Of a stretch of DNA of 64,000 nucleotides, positions 40,758-51,592 are shown one piece after another (the stretch's first letter is position 1; each line of letters starts with the position of its first letter). The DNA is from Pantoea sp. Nvir (GTDB lineage: Bacteria > Pseudomonadota > Gammaproteobacteria > Enterobacterales > Enterobacteriaceae), in NCBI RefSeq assembly GCF_009829915.1, contig NZ_SZZW01000005.1, positions 45,119-109,118 of the forward strand, given 5' to 3'. The notes beneath the pieces are model-generated. The model saw only the letters and a program-made list of their open reading frames with translations. It was not told the DNA's origin and did not search any database. The position numbers were made by a program, and so were the translations under genes.

Positions 40758-41558
40758 GTTATGCTTCCACTTGATAGAGAATATCATTCAACCTTAATGA
40801 TAATCATATACAGGCGCAATTTTTACGTTATTTCTTTAAATCGGCACTTACCTTTCTCATTACACAATAAGGTCGTACGAGATTGCAAACAGACCGCCGA
40901 CAGCAGAGCTCAAGCGTTTATTTCATCATGAGTTTAATAAGTATCTTCACTAAATTTCTACTGTAGTTTTTAGCAAAACCTAGGAGTATTTACTTGAACA
41001 AAGGCGACCAGCGCTAATTATGATTCTATCATTTATCACCGATTATTTTCTATACCAGTGCAATCATAGAACAAACATTGCAGATCATCCAAAGCCAGAG
41101 ATATGGACTAGTGAGTTAATTGACCTAAAATAATCATTGTTAACATCAAGCTATGCCCAGCATAAACAGCAGCAACATTAAACTGTGTTTATTAATTCCA
41201 AGGAATTTTAAGGAGACAGTGAAAAAGCTCAACAGTTAATGCTGTCACCCCACAAGAATCTAATTATCAATCGAATATAATAACCAGAAAAATGAATAAC
41301 ACATGCCATATATTAAATTTTCAGTAAAGCGTTTTATTTCTGGGCTTGTATCTTCAATAATTTATTATCCCCATTTATTCGAGATACTTAGCCTTGCTGA
41401 TCCACTACCATGACCTGCTACAAGCTGCCTGCGATAATTTTATGAAAAGACGGCGAATCGCGCGTAGCACCGCAGTCATAGATATATCACTTACGTTCTG
41501 CGCTATTTATTTTCGCAGATAATTTTACCGCATTATGACTTATAGTGTTTTAAAAAAA
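40758..41558. other. Gap with possible coding relic
   Basis: About 800 bases. On the plus strand near 41400-41510 the sequence can be read HDLLQAACDNFMKRRRIARS followed by TAVIDIS, which looks like old protein-coding sequence. I could not identify it. The rest is AT-rich without features. Confidence 0.35.
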
Positions 41559-42362
41559 TTAAAACCAGAAACGCCGTAGCGCGGCATAAGCCTCCCGTGC
41601 TGCTTTACATGGTGGCTGGCTTTTCAAATCGTCATTGAAAACTTCAATACCCACTGGTCCTTTATAGCCAACGCTTTTTAATCTTTCAACGAAACTACTG
41701 ATATTAATAATTCCCGTACCCGGTAACTGACGTTGATGTTTGGCAATATTAATTATCGTATCTTTATCATACGGCGACGGTTGAACTGCCATATCACACA
41801 GTTGAACTTCATAAATCCGATCCGCGGGAATGTTCTCAAGATGAGAAGCATCACCACCCAATACGCAGATATGAAAGAGATCTACTACTAGTCCGATGTT
41901 AGGTTGTGCTAACCGTTTCAAGCGTTCCCACGCCAGTGGCAGAGTGTTATCAACGCTGCACCATGCCATTGGCTCATACATAATTCTCATATTAAAACGC
42001 GCGGCTTCCGAGGCCATCCAGCACAGATCTTCGTCAATTTGTGCCGCAATAGCGTCTTCACGCGTGGTTGCGGGTGCCTGAATGGTGTTACAACCCAGTG
42101 CTTCCGCCATTTGGATAAACTGTCGTAACTCGTCCCGTTTTTGCAAACGTAGACTGTTTGGTGCACCGGTAAAATCACGCAGTACCTGAAGGTTTGTGAA
42201 GCCTAAGCCCTGCTGCGCTAGCCGTGTGGCACCACCCTGACAGGCATCAACATCTTCACGCCAAATTTCGACTTGATCAAATCCTGCTTCACGTGCGGCC
42301 TGTATTTTTTTTTCAGGTTCACCACTTAAAAGTACCAAGTTAAGGAATGTGGGTTGAGTCAT
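41559..42362 (-). CDS. Sugar phosphate isomerase/epimerase-type TIM-barrel protein, substrate unknown
   Basis: An intact 267-residue member of the AP-endonuclease-2 TIM-barrel superfamily. Blocks typical of the active site are FDQVEIWREDVDA, CNTIQAPATTRED, MRIMYEPMAWCSVD (Glu), IGLVVDLFHICVLGGDASH (Asp, His), YEVQLCDMAV and GYKGPVGIEVFNDDL (Glu). Relatives include inosose isomerases, dehydroshikimate dehydratases and hydroxypyruvate isomerases. It is isolated in AT-rich DNA, 11 kb from the iol genes. Survival as the only gene in a 4-kb eroded stretch argues for selection. A role linked to the IolI-like protein is possible but unproved. Confidence 0.75.
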   Translation of the reverse strand: MTQPTFLNLVLLSGEPEKKIQAAREAGFDQVEIWREDVDACQGGATRLAQQGLGFTNLQVLRDFTGAPNSLRLQKRDELRQFIQMAEALGCNTIQAPATTREDAIAAQIDEDLCWMASEAARFNMRIMYEPMAWCSVDNTLPLAWERLKRLAQPNIGLVVDLFHICVLGGDASHLENIPADRIYEVQLCDMAVQPSPYDKDTIINIAKHQRQLPGTGIINISSFVERLKSVGYKGPVGIEVFNDDLKSQPPCKAAREAYAALRRFWF

Positions 42363-44356
42363 GAACAGCCTCTTTTTAATATTACGTAAGCATCGATTAC
42401 CATAGGCACAGATACGGAATTCGTTTGGCCTAATATTTTCTCTTTACCACACTAAATTTAGCAGTGCTCCACCAGCAAAAAATATCAAAAAAGAACCAGT
42501 AACGTACCTCAGTACGTTCGCCATTAAATATAATGATCACCTAATTCTCTCAACATGAGAATTGCTGCTGAAAAGATTGGAAAAGTAGTTAATACACCGT
42601 ATAAGAAGTCGTCGGTGATCAACAGTTTCCAAAAGGAAACAAGTTATGGACATTTAATAAACCATGCAAGCTCAGCGCTGATAATAAATCCGTGGAATAC
42701 ATTAACCAGCAGAGTTCTCGGTGGTAAATTGGGAACAGTGTAATTAAAGTGCGGTGAGATAATCTATAAAAGGATATAACCCACGATAATACCCCACCTA
42801 ACGTTACAGCAAACAGCAATTTCAATTAAATCGGCTCTTTTTTGCAAATGCTGCAAAAAAGAGTAACACAGCCTTATTCAACCACAATTTCTGAATTCCT
42901 GTAAAAAGATAAAAATTAATAACAGGAATCATTAGCCATAACTCCATCACTTTCTTTGCTTTTGATGATATATGGCTGAGCTACTGGAGAAGGAGAGTAG
43001 CAACCAGCTACAAGTAATTTTTGAAAATTCCAGTGCAATCAAAATCAGCATTTAGAAAAGGCTTAACACTATTTTGTCAAAATGTTATTAACATAGCTTT
43101 CGGAGGTAAAGTATTCTCGATCAAAGTCGATGCTTTAGGCTCGTAGTTCGCTACGAAATTCGTCATCTCCCCTCCCAGGGGACACGCTATTGGCGTGTTG
43201 AAAACTATTAACAATTCGAATAGATATATTCTATATGATATATTATATTTAATAAACGTTAAAAGTAGCAATTATTTTTAGTCAACATTTAAAAAAAACA
43301 GTCAAAATAAAAAGATATTAGTTCATAAATCTACTATAAAACCTGGTACCTTACAGGCTTAGTATAAGTTCATGTAACTTAAGTTACGTCCTCTTTTGAG
43401 GGTACTTGGGAACGGACCATTAGATGTACTGTTTTCCGGTGACTAGCTAGAACCAAAATATCGTTAAAAATTCTGAAGAGATTTTTTTAATATAAAAAGA
43501 AGTCATTTTAACTAGATATGAGGATACTAGCTACTAGCTGATAACTCAGGCAAACTGTAATTAAATTATTACGACATAAAAAATTGTGTATAATCAGATA
43601 GTTACTTATGTGAGCGCAGTATTGCATAGTAGACAGCTGCAGATAAATATCTGAATTTCCTGGTTTGTAATGACCGAGTCATTAAGAAACACGTAAAGTC
43701 ATCGCTACTTAATTTATATCAACGTCTGACCTACGTTGCAACTAAAAGTATTATGATACGATGATGGTAAATATCATCATGCAGTTGCTGCTTGATGAAC
43801 AACACTCTAGTAATTGTCCATCCTCACACTGTTTCTAAATTATTATTGGCACAGTAGTTATATCAAAGACTTCTACTTACTAGAATCGTGTCTAAAGTGC
43901 TAATGTTTATTTTAGATTAGTGACAATAACTGTCATTGGATCGTTGACAGTATGTTTTGTAAAAATCAATATTTATATCTTGATAGAGCAGATATACTCT
44001 TCTAATAAGCATTTTAGTATAAAGCTTAGAACAACAGAATGTGATTAACATAAGATAACGCCCATCCGATAGGAGGATATTGAACAAATATGCCTTATAA
44101 CTTATTTTACGACCAGTTAGTCACAATACAGGTAGGCACAGATAAGCGTTGTCAATTAGTTCAAAATTGAACAGAACGTTTTCTCGTTGTTGAGCATGCC
44201 CATCCCGGAGAAAAATAAGAATTCTGTAATGTAATAGATCCAGTAAGAATATTTTACATATGCATTTAGTTATATCCTTATAAGCTCCTGGGTAAAAAAG
44301 GGCGAATATTTTTTAGTAAAAAGAGTGAGAATTTACCAAGCAAATAAGAACTTTAT
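42363..44356. other. 2-kb eroded gap before gmhA
   Basis: No intact gene. E. coli has yafJ and yafK downstream of gmhA; neither is recognisable. The notable part is a cluster of hairpins at 43106-43198, given separately. A decent start (AGGAGGATATTGAACAAATATG near 44073-44094, then MPYNLFYDQLVTIQVGTDKR before stops) suggests another dead gene. Confidence 0.45.
43106..43198 (+). other. Cluster of consecutive hairpins or decayed coding fragment
   Basis: Four inverted repeats follow each other. The first is a stem AAAGTA/TGCTTT enclosing TCGA/TCGA (43106-43134). Next come TCGTAG-TTCG-CTACGA with a TTCG tetraloop (43141-43156), TCCCC-TCCCA-GGGGA (43168-43182) and ACACGC-TATTG-GCGTGT (43182-43198). 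The region is richer in GC than its surroundings. The same bases also read on the plus strand as FGGKVFSIKVDALGS, stop, FATKFVISPPRGHAIGVLKT, so an old gene is the alternative explanation. No known RNA family was recognised. Confidence 0.3.
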
Positions 44357-44935
44357 TCACTTCACCATTTCCTTTTCAATTAGCAGTATCATAATATGAA
44401 GTATTTTCATATGAACCTCCTGAATACGGTCGGCATATCCGAAATGCGGTACGCGAATTTCAATATCAGCCATTCCCGCCATCTTACCACCGTCCTTGCC
44501 TGTCAAAGTAATAACCTTCATACCTTGTACTCGTGCCGCCTCGATCGCCTTAATGATATTATCCGAGTTACCGGAAGTGGAGAGGCCCAATAACACGTCT
44601 CCCGGACGGCCTAATGCTTCGATATAGCGTGAAAAAACATATTGATAACCAAAATCATTGCTGACGCAGGAGAGGTGGCTAACATCAGAGATTGCAACCG
44701 CCGGATAACTCGGACGGCTCTCGCGATATCTGCCGGTTAGCTCTTGAGCAAAGTGCATGGCGTCGCAGTGAGAACCACCATTACCGCAGGAAAGCACTTT
44801 TCTGCCTTCTTTAAAGCTATCACCCAACAATACCGCTACGCGCTGAATAGCATGAATATTTGCTTCGTTGCTGAAGAATTCATTAAGTGTATCTACTGAC
44901 TTGTTCAGCTCAGAGCGAATTATGGTTTGATACAT
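44357..44935 (-). CDS. gmhA: Sedoheptulose 7-phosphate isomerase GmhA
   Basis: Makes D-glycero-D-manno-heptose 7-phosphate, the first step of ADP-heptose synthesis for the lipopolysaccharide inner core. SIS fold with the motifs [59 protein letters not shown] and the C-terminal [20 protein letters not shown]. Starting at 44935 gives 192 residues ([12 protein letters not shown]...), exactly E. coli GmhA; a frame from 44995 adds 20 unrelated residues. It marks the left border of the ureide island. LPS core synthesis appears to be retained. Confidence 0.95.
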   Translation of the reverse strand: MYQTIIRSELNKSVDTLNEFFSNEANIHAIQRVAVLLGDSFKEGRKVLSCGNGGSHCDAMHFAQELTGRYRESRPSYPAVAISDVSHLSCVSNDFGYQYVFSRYIEALGRPGDVLLGLSTSGNSDNIIKAIEAARVQGMKVITLTGKDGGKMAGMADIEIRVPHFGYADRIQEVHMKILHIMILLIEKEMVK

Positions 44936-46326
44936 CAGGATATTTACCTTATTAGTCATAGAGAAATTATACCCGTTTAAATGATATAATTTCAATTTGG
45001 AATAATCTCTAATTTTTGTGTATTGCCTTAGATATTCTTGAAAATGCCATTTCAGTAGTTATTTCTGCTGATGTCATGAAATATTATTCTAGAAGAACAG
45101 AGGTTATTAAAAAGTCTGTGGAAGAAAACTAGAGTGTTTCGTTTATTTACGAGCGTGCATGTTAATTGAATTCATTTGTCTCATCCACCAGCCTAAGCAA
45201 TTTGTCGATGTACTCAAACACTACTTGCTCTCTGTTTATTATCAGTCGTCTTGTATGACAGTTAACTTAATATTTAATAATTTATTCCATCACAAAACAT
45301 TGCTGATATGCACCATAAATTCAAGGTCTCTATCAGTCAGAGGGATAGGACGACAGAATACATTAAAGCGACTTGAATCCTATACTAATTTTTTAGTCCG
45401 CTAGAACACAGAGATACTTTACAATCAGACCACGATTGCTTTGAATTTATATTCAAAGTTTAAGTAAGAGTGCTATCCACAATGAAGAATGAACTACTGT
45501 GAATATGAGCATAGACAGGATGTATAATCAGGTCAACGGTGTCCGTACTCATGCTGAAAAATGATTACACTCACGATCAGAACAGAGATAATTTAAAAAA
45601 GAAATTTTTAGTAAAATTATATATTTCTAAGTTAATTTATATATACCACTTCAGACCTTTTCTTGTGATGAATGTACAAAATCAGAAATTGGAAATATAA
45701 AGCAACATCCACATATACATAGTCACCATGACTATGCCATGGGAGAATAATAAAGCCCGCCACTTTTTACGAATTAGTTCGCTAGCTAGATGTAATAACT
45801 AGAATTCTTTACGATCTCACATCAGCAGAAATCCACCAATTTAGTAGCATATATAAAGGTTAAAAATATAAAATATTGCACTATCTAGTCTTCCTGAGTT
45901 TTGAAGATACGGATGGACTCAGTGCAGAAATAGTCATGTGTTAAATTAGTGCAAAAATACAGAATGCATCACGATCGTTCAATGGATAAATAATGATCGC
46001 CAATTTCCGTCATTAATTAATAGTGGACTAATGTCAGTAGTTTTCAGTTTTGCCATCTCTTTGACGCGACCGTTGCTATTTGTACTCTCTTTTTTTCAAT
46101 CCATTGATCTCAAAAAAAACTGTACAACCCTGACTTCATTTTGTACAGTGCTATGTATAAAATTCACCAGCATCTCTTTTTGCTGAGATGACGCCTTTAT
46201 CAAAAATAATTAATAAATTTTTAAAAAAGGGAAACACACATTTCATCGCTCATTGCCAGCATGGCTTTTTTTGCCATACGTCAATTCTCAGCCATTAGCC
46301 GCTCAGATCAGTAATTTTGATAAAAT
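44936..46326. other. Gap where fadE would be; left flank of the ureide island
   Basis: About 1.4 kb of AT-rich DNA. E. coli has fadE divergent from gmhA; no acyl-CoA dehydrogenase remnants were recognised. It contains the inverted repeat at 46119-46149 described separately. A small hairpin (CATCTC...GAGATG near 46170-46190) lies downstream of the hpxK-type gene and may help end its transcript. Confidence 0.45.
46119..46149. promoter_or_regulatory. ACTGTACAA / TTGTACAGT inverted repeat
   Basis: Perfect 9-bp arms, 46119-46127 and 46141-46149, separated by 13 bases. The core TTGTACA recurs as the palindrome TTGTACAA at 48848-48855, just upstream of the aminotransferase gene. This may be a regulator site for the ureide genes. 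The hairpin position 180 bases beyond the end of the operon is unusual for an operator. Confidence 0.3.
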
Positions 46327-47586
46327 TCATAATAAAACCGTCTGAGCCAATTGACACACTGCATTAAGGTATGCACGCACTGCTAGTGCTATGTCATCAG
46401 TCATCACCATTTCTGCAGGATGATGGCTAATACCGCGATGATTACGTACAAACAACATACCAACTGGCCAACGTTCAGCGATAGCAATGGCATCATGACC
46501 TGCGCCGCTCGGTAGTGCAAAGCTACGACTCTGCACTGTTTCCACTGCGTTTCTCAATGCCTGCTGTAGGGTGCTATCGCACGTAGTAGCGCAGATGTGG
46601 TAATACTTGTCTGCCTTAAAGTGCAGACAGCGGCGCAACGCAATAGCTTCTCCTTGCCTTATCAAACTCGACAGCAGGAGTTCCAAAGGCATATCCTTCG
46701 GGCCGCGCACGTCCAGAGACAAGTTTACCAGGCCAGGAATAACGTTGACCGCTCCTGGTACGCAACTTAGAGTACCCACTGTTGCTACCATTTGCGGATC
46801 ATGCTGACGTGTGGCAGTTTCAATAAAAAACATCCATTCTGCCGCCGCTATCAGCGCATCTTTACGGTGCGTCATCGGTACTGTACCGGCGTGGCCTGCT
46901 TCTCCAGTAAAACTGCAGTTAAGGCGGCGCGCACCGTTGATAGCCGTGACTACACCCAGAGCTAGCCCTTCCTGCTCCAAGCAAGGTCCCTGTTCGATAT
47001 GTAGTTCAATATAAGCAACAATGTCTTTTAAGTTCCGCGCAGCGCGCGGAATCGCCTTGACATCTAAACCGACATTCGCCATTGCCTGAGCAACGGTGAT
47101 GCCGTCGCTATCGGGATATGTCAACCAGCTTTCCGGCCAGCACCCAGTAATACCCCGACTGCCGAGTAGTGTAATACCAAAGCGAGTGCCCTCTTCATCT
47201 CCGAAACCGATAATTTCTACGGCCAGAGGTAACCATTGCTGATTCTTATGTAGCCAATGTACTATTTCAATTGCGGTTAGCACCCCCAGTACACCGTCAT
47301 AGCGTCCAGCATTGCGCACCGTATCTAAGTGCGATCCAAGCAACAGCGCAGGCGCCTTGGGTCTCTGTCCTTCATAACGACCGCAGATATTGCCTACCTC
47401 ATCTTGCCATACTTGCATGCCTGCTTGTAACATCCACTCACCTACCTGTGCATTAGCACGTAAATGCTCCGGAGAAAGATAGAGGCGTGTCAAGTTATTT
47501 GGTGATGCACTGATCGTCGCCAATGCATCGCATCGCGCCATCACGCGATCGGCGGCGTTCCGCGCCTCAACTGCTTTCATTATCAT
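46327..47586 (-). CDS. hpxK: Allantoate amidohydrolase (HpxK/AllC type)
   Basis: Hydrolyses allantoate to (S)-ureidoglycine, CO2 and ammonia. M20-family di-metal amidohydrolase with ligand blocks LLGSHLDTVRNAGRYDGVLG, IGFGDEEGTRFG and AYIELHIEQGPCLEQ, the dimerisation segment FTGEAGHAGTVPM, and HRGISHHPAEM. The start at 47586 gives 420 codons including the stop, near E. coli AllC (411 residues). An ATG two codons later is an alternative. The longer frame to 47682 lies inside the upstream gene and is rejected. It overlaps the aminotransferase gene by 20 bases and is translationally coupled to it. Confidence 0.92.
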   Translation of the reverse strand: MIMKAVEARNAADRVMARCDALATISASPNNLTRLYLSPEHLRANAQVGEWMLQAGMQVWQDEVGNICGRYEGQRPKAPALLLGSHLDTVRNAGRYDGVLGVLTAIEIVHWLHKNQQWLPLAVEIIGFGDEEGTRFGITLLGSRGITGCWPESWLTYPDSDGITVAQAMANVGLDVKAIPRAARNLKDIVAYIELHIEQGPCLEQEGLALGVVTAINGARRLNCSFTGEAGHAGTVPMTHRKDALIAAAEWMFFIETATRQHDPQMVATVGTLSCVPGAVNVIPGLVNLSLDVRGPKDMPLELLLSSLIRQGEAIALRRCLHFKADKYYHICATTCDSTLQQALRNAVETVQSRSFALPSGAGHDAIAIAERWPVGMLFVRNHRGISHHPAEMVMTDDIALAVRAYLNAVCQLAQTVLL

Positions 47587-48823
47587 TCTTTTGTCTCTCG
47601 TAGTAATCCCACGCCGCCTGCATTGCGGCACCTTGCGGCGCATGAAAGCCGACGTGCGATAGCACTGCTTCAAGCGCTGCAAGAGTAGTCATTACGCAAT
47701 CTTTACGCGCATTGTAACCCATAGTACCAATACGCCATACCTTACCGTGCAGAAGACCAAAGGAGGTGCCGATCTCAATACCAAAATCCTCCAGCATTAA
47801 CTTTCGTACTTGATCTCCATTGATGCTTTTAGGAATGACTACGCCGAGTACGTTGTTCATCTTGTGTTGCAGATCACCGAAAATCTCCAATCCTATGCCT
47901 TGGATGCCCCTCATCAATGCATTACCGTGTAATTTGTGACGTGCAATCCCATCACCCAGTCCCTCTTGTATGATAAGGCGCGCGCACTCACGCGCACCGA
48001 ACAGCGCAGTAGTAGCTTCGGTATGATGATTGAGGCGCTCTGGACCCCAATAACTTATAATCATACTAAGATCGAAATAATTAGAATATATCATCTCCTC
48101 ATCCCCATCTTTATGCGCAACGGTGCGTATACCTTCTTCAAAGCATTGACGTTTACGAATCGCTGATTCCATTGTAGGACTTAAGGTGATGGGCGAAGTA
48201 CCGGACGGGCCACCAAGACATTTTTGCATCCCAGCTGATACTGCGTCCAACCCCCAACCGTCAGTCTCCAGAACATTGCCTCCGAGTGACGCAGTCGCAT
48301 CAGTGTAGAAGAGCACATTGTACTTTTTGCAAATGACACCCAACTCTGCCAATGGTTGCAGCATGGTGGTTGAGGTATCCCCATGTACTGTTAATAGCAG
48401 ACGTGGTCTAACAATTTTAATAGCATCTTCCACCTCATCAGAAGAAAACACTTCTCCCCATGGCCTTTTAATGATGTGTACCTCTGCGCGACAGCGGCGA
48501 GCAATTTCACAAATTAAGTAGCCGAAACGACCAAATACCGGCACTAGTACCCGATCACCAGGACGAATCGAAGAAAGTAAAATCGCCTCAATCCCAGCGC
48601 GTGAGGTACCGTTTATTAGCATTGTCCAGCGATTTTTAGTACGAAAAATATCGCGATAGAGCACCATTACCTCATTCATATATTGTGTCATCACAGGATC
48701 ATATTGACCGATTAGCTGTGTTGACATGGCACGTAGTACACGCGGATCGACGTTAATAGGTCCAGGTCCCATCAGAAGGCGCTGTGGCGGATTAATTTGT
48801 AAATATTGATTCTTCCCCATCAT
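47567..48823 (-). CDS. hpxJ: (S)-Ureidoglycine-glyoxylate aminotransferase (HpxJ/PucG type)
   Basis: PLP enzyme that transaminates unstable ureidoglycine with an oxo-acid (glyoxylate), yielding oxalurate and glycine. Class V aminotransferase, 418 residues. The N-terminal block is LLMGPGPINVDPRVLRAMST, substrate loop IGQYDPVMTQYMNEVM, PLP Asp in LFYTDATASLGG and Lys201 in AVSAGMQKCLGGPSGTSP. The subfamily is judged from the substrate loop and from direct coupling to the allantoate amidohydrolase gene, the Klebsiella hpxJK order. A TTGTACAA palindrome lies 25 bases upstream of the start. It sends ureide carbon to oxalurate rather than to ureidoglycolate/glyoxylate. Confidence 0.88.
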   Translation of the reverse strand: MMGKNQYLQINPPQRLLMGPGPINVDPRVLRAMSTQLIGQYDPVMTQYMNEVMVLYRDIFRTKNRWTMLINGTSRAGIEAILLSSIRPGDRVLVPVFGRFGYLICEIARRCRAEVHIIKRPWGEVFSSDEVEDAIKIVRPRLLLTVHGDTSTTMLQPLAELGVICKKYNVLFYTDATASLGGNVLETDGWGLDAVSAGMQKCLGGPSGTSPITLSPTMESAIRKRQCFEEGIRTVAHKDGDEEMIYSNYFDLSMIISYWGPERLNHHTEATTALFGARECARLIIQEGLGDGIARHKLHGNALMRGIQGIGLEIFGDLQHKMNNVLGVVIPKSINGDQVRKLMLEDFGIEIGTSFGLLHGKVWRIGTMGYNARKDCVMTTLAALEAVLSHVGFHAPQGAAMQAAWDYYERQKNDNESS

Positions 48824-49987
48824 ATGAATTTCCTTATAAAATTCGCTTTGTACAATATAATAAAATGCATTTTTTTAATAAAATATCTCAATACCTGATT
48901 GATAATCAGAGGTACAGAATGTTTTGTTCAGTAATTTCTATATTGGAACAGCGGATAATATTTATCTAGATTATAAGTCATGTTGTTTAGAAGGGTTCTT
49001 ACTGTAGCTCATTCAGAAATGAGAATGATTAAAACTAGCGCAGTGCCTTCGCCTATCTAACAAACTCATAAACGGCACGATCGCTGTACGTGCGTTTATA
49101 GTACAATTCTAAATAGAGTTTTAGCTAAAAATCACTCTAAGGCAAATGCTGGTTACTCTAGGTGATTAAGTTAATAAGCACAGTCATCAATTACCTCTTG
49201 CCCACTATTATCTTCCACCATATTTGAACAAGGTGAAACCGACAATAAAGTTATAACATTGAAAGAGGAACATTACGGATCATGTGCAATGTAATGTAAA
49301 ACTTTCTGAAGCGGTTGGTCTATAAGATTTGTAATACTTAACGTCGTGCTGATGATGATCGCTAAACAAATGTTGCTGATATGTCCGTCATAATATCTAA
49401 TATGATAGAAGATGTGTTTTAGGTGATATAAAAAATATAAAAATTTTACCCACGTAAGTAAGGGTGTCACACTATATAAAATAAAAGAATCCAAAATATA
49501 AAAAATAATACTCCTTAGAGGTACTTTTCCTCGTCCACCTGTTTATAAAGATAGGCGATCATGTGAATAAACTAACGGCATCTAGATAGCACGTCGTATA
49601 GTAAAAGTTAGTAATGACGTTAATTAATTTCAACGCTGATGTTTTTTCCACAATTTGACAAGCTTGCTATTATTCTTTGGAATGTTATTAAAATTCACCA
49701 TAAACATCTCTGAACTTAGAAGTAAGTGCTTGATATTATACTTATATTTAGACCATCTAGATGGCCATAGTAAAATTTTTAACGCTCCACTCCTGAAGTA
49801 AAAATGACTGGTAGAAGACTTATCAGTCTTCTTTTTAAAGCATGTTCTATACGTCAATTTATAAACTTCATGATAAAAAAAGCAATCATAGTTATCTTAG
49901 TTCTCAATTTTTCTCTCTATAGCAGAAAACTGGAATGACTTTTGCATTAAAAAGTATTCTGTCACCCTACCAATAATAAACATTAAT
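48824..49987. other. Gap between hpxJ and hpxW
   Basis: About 1.16 kb between the divergent halves of the ureide island. Klebsiella carries further hpx genes and regulators near hpxJK; none was recognised here. It presumably holds both divergent promoters. TTGTACAA lies at 48848-48855. Confidence 0.5.
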
Positions 49988-51580
49988 ATGATTCAGAGCA
50001 GTATGGCTCCGTTAGCCATGGCGGTTACACCGCACCACCTAGCGAGTGAAAGCGCGATATCTGTGCTCCGTGACCGTGGTAACGCAATTGAAGCAATGGT
50101 AGCAGCTGCCGCCACTATTGCGGTAGTTTATCCCCACATGAATGGTCTGGGCGGCGATGGCTTTTGGTTGATCCTGCCACCCAACGATGATCCGATCGCC
50201 ATCGATGCCTGCGGCGCGGCAGGTTCCCTGGCTCATCTGGACTTTTATCATAGCGAAAACGCTATTCCTTATCGCGGTCCCAAAGCAGCTTTAACAGTCG
50301 CTGGTACAGTAAGCGGTTGGCAAGAGGCACTGGCACTCTCTGACAACAAGCTGGGCGGCGTAAATCTACCGTTAGCACGGTTGCTACGTGATGCTATCCG
50401 ATATGCCACTGACGGCATTCCTGTAACTGCTTCGCAGGCTATTGCTACTGCCGCAAAACATCACGAGCTTGCACATCAGCCCGGTTTTAGCGCTACTTTC
50501 CTACCAGAGGGCGAGTTGCCTCGCAAAGGTAGCTGTTTTATCCAGCCGGCATTAGCGCAAACACTCCGGCTACTTAGCCAACAGGGGCTTGAAAGTTTCT
50601 ATCGTGGCATGCTGGGAAAGCATATGGCACGTGAGATGTCAGCACTTGGCATGCCACTAACTCTAGAGGATCTGCAGCAACAGCGCGCACGTTGCTGTAT
50701 CCCACTGCATGTAGAACACAGCGAGGGTGACCTATGGAATATGACGCCACCAACACAGGGGATAGTATCGCTGGCAATCCTCGGTATTACCGATCATCTG
50801 GCGATGATGCAGGCTAACGAGCTAGAAACGGTACATCGAATTGTAGAGGCAACAAAAAAAGCTTTCATACTGCGCGATCGTTATATTACCGATCCGCGTT
50901 ATATGGACTGTGAAGCGCAGTCGCTTTTAACACAAGATTACTTAATAACCATGGCACGCCAAATCAGCGATACAAAGGCGGCATCTTGGGAATCCTCCGG
51001 ACAAGGAATTGGAGACACAGTATGGATGGGTGTGATGGATAACAATGGTCTCGCTGTATCTTTTATACAGAGCATATATCATGAGTTTGGCAGTGGAGTG
51101 GTGATCCCTGGCACCGGTATCACTTGGCAGAACCGTGGCACCGCCTTTAGCCTTAATCCGAATCATCTACTGACGCTTTCACCGGGGAAAAAGCCATTCC
51201 ATACACTTAATCCCGCCGTTGCACGTCTTAAAGATGGCCGTACGCTAATCTATGGCTCGATGGGTGGTGATGGCCAGCCGCAAACTCAAGCAGCAATTTT
51301 CATCCGTTACGTTATGCAGGGCATGCCTTTACAACAGGCGGTGAGCGCACCACGTTGGCTACTTGGACGCACTTGGGGACAATCTTTCGACTCACTTAAG
51401 CTGGAGTGCCGCTTTTCGCCGGATACTGTCATGAAACTGCGCGAGTTAGGACATCAGGTAGAGATGCTTCCAGACTTCAGTGAAATTGTAGGTCACGCTG
51501 GTGCTATTGTGCGACATAACAATGGTATGCTGGAAGGTGCATACGATCCGCGCAGTAACGGCAGTGCAAGTGGATTCTGA
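49988..51580 (+). CDS. hpxW: Oxamate amidohydrolase-type Ntn hydrolase HpxW
   Basis: Gamma-glutamyltransferase-family Ntn hydrolase; the Klebsiella pneumoniae homologue hydrolyses oxamate to oxalate and ammonia. It has 530 residues. The N-terminal block is MAPLAMAVTPHHLASESAIS, with the family motif VYPHMNGLGGDGFWLI. The candidate nucleophile at the self-cleavage site is Thr344 in GIGDTVWMGVMDNNGLAVSF, and the C-terminal active-site loop is YGSMGGDGQPQTQAA. No signal peptide is evident, so it is probably cytoplasmic. It leads an operon with hpxX, hpxY and hpxZ, 12 bp before hpxX. Confidence 0.88.
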   Translation: MIQSSMAPLAMAVTPHHLASESAISVLRDRGNAIEAMVAAAATIAVVYPHMNGLGGDGFWLILPPNDDPIAIDACGAAGSLAHLDFYHSENAIPYRGPKAALTVAGTVSGWQEALALSDNKLGGVNLPLARLLRDAIRYATDGIPVTASQAIATAAKHHELAHQPGFSATFLPEGELPRKGSCFIQPALAQTLRLLSQQGLESFYRGMLGKHMAREMSALGMPLTLEDLQQQRARCCIPLHVEHSEGDLWNMTPPTQGIVSLAILGITDHLAMMQANELETVHRIVEATKKAFILRDRYITDPRYMDCEAQSLLTQDYLITMARQISDTKAASWESSGQGIGDTVWMGVMDNNGLAVSFIQSIYHEFGSGVVIPGTGITWQNRGTAFSLNPNHLLTLSPGKKPFHTLNPAVARLKDGRTLIYGSMGGDGQPQTQAAIFIRYVMQGMPLQQAVSAPRWLLGRTWGQSFDSLKLECRFSPDTVMKLRELGHQVEMLPDFSEIVGHAGAIVRHNNGMLEGAYDPRSNGSASGF

Positions 51581-51592
51581 TAGGAGTAAAAT

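Noticed and set aside
42555..42743. 62-codon open frame in the gap after the TIM-barrel gene
   Set aside because: No ribosome binding site or recognisable similarity, and of the length expected by chance.
44073..44300. Good ribosome binding site and ATG followed by MPYNLFYDQLVTIQVGTDKR
   Set aside because: Frame closes soon afterwards and the continuation in other frames could not be matched to any protein; recorded only as a possible dead gene in the gap entry.
47587..47682. N-terminal extension of the allantoate amidohydrolase frame
   Set aside because: The extension lies wholly inside the 3' end of the aminotransferase gene, is Arg/Cys-rich and unlike the family; the ATG at 47586 fits better.
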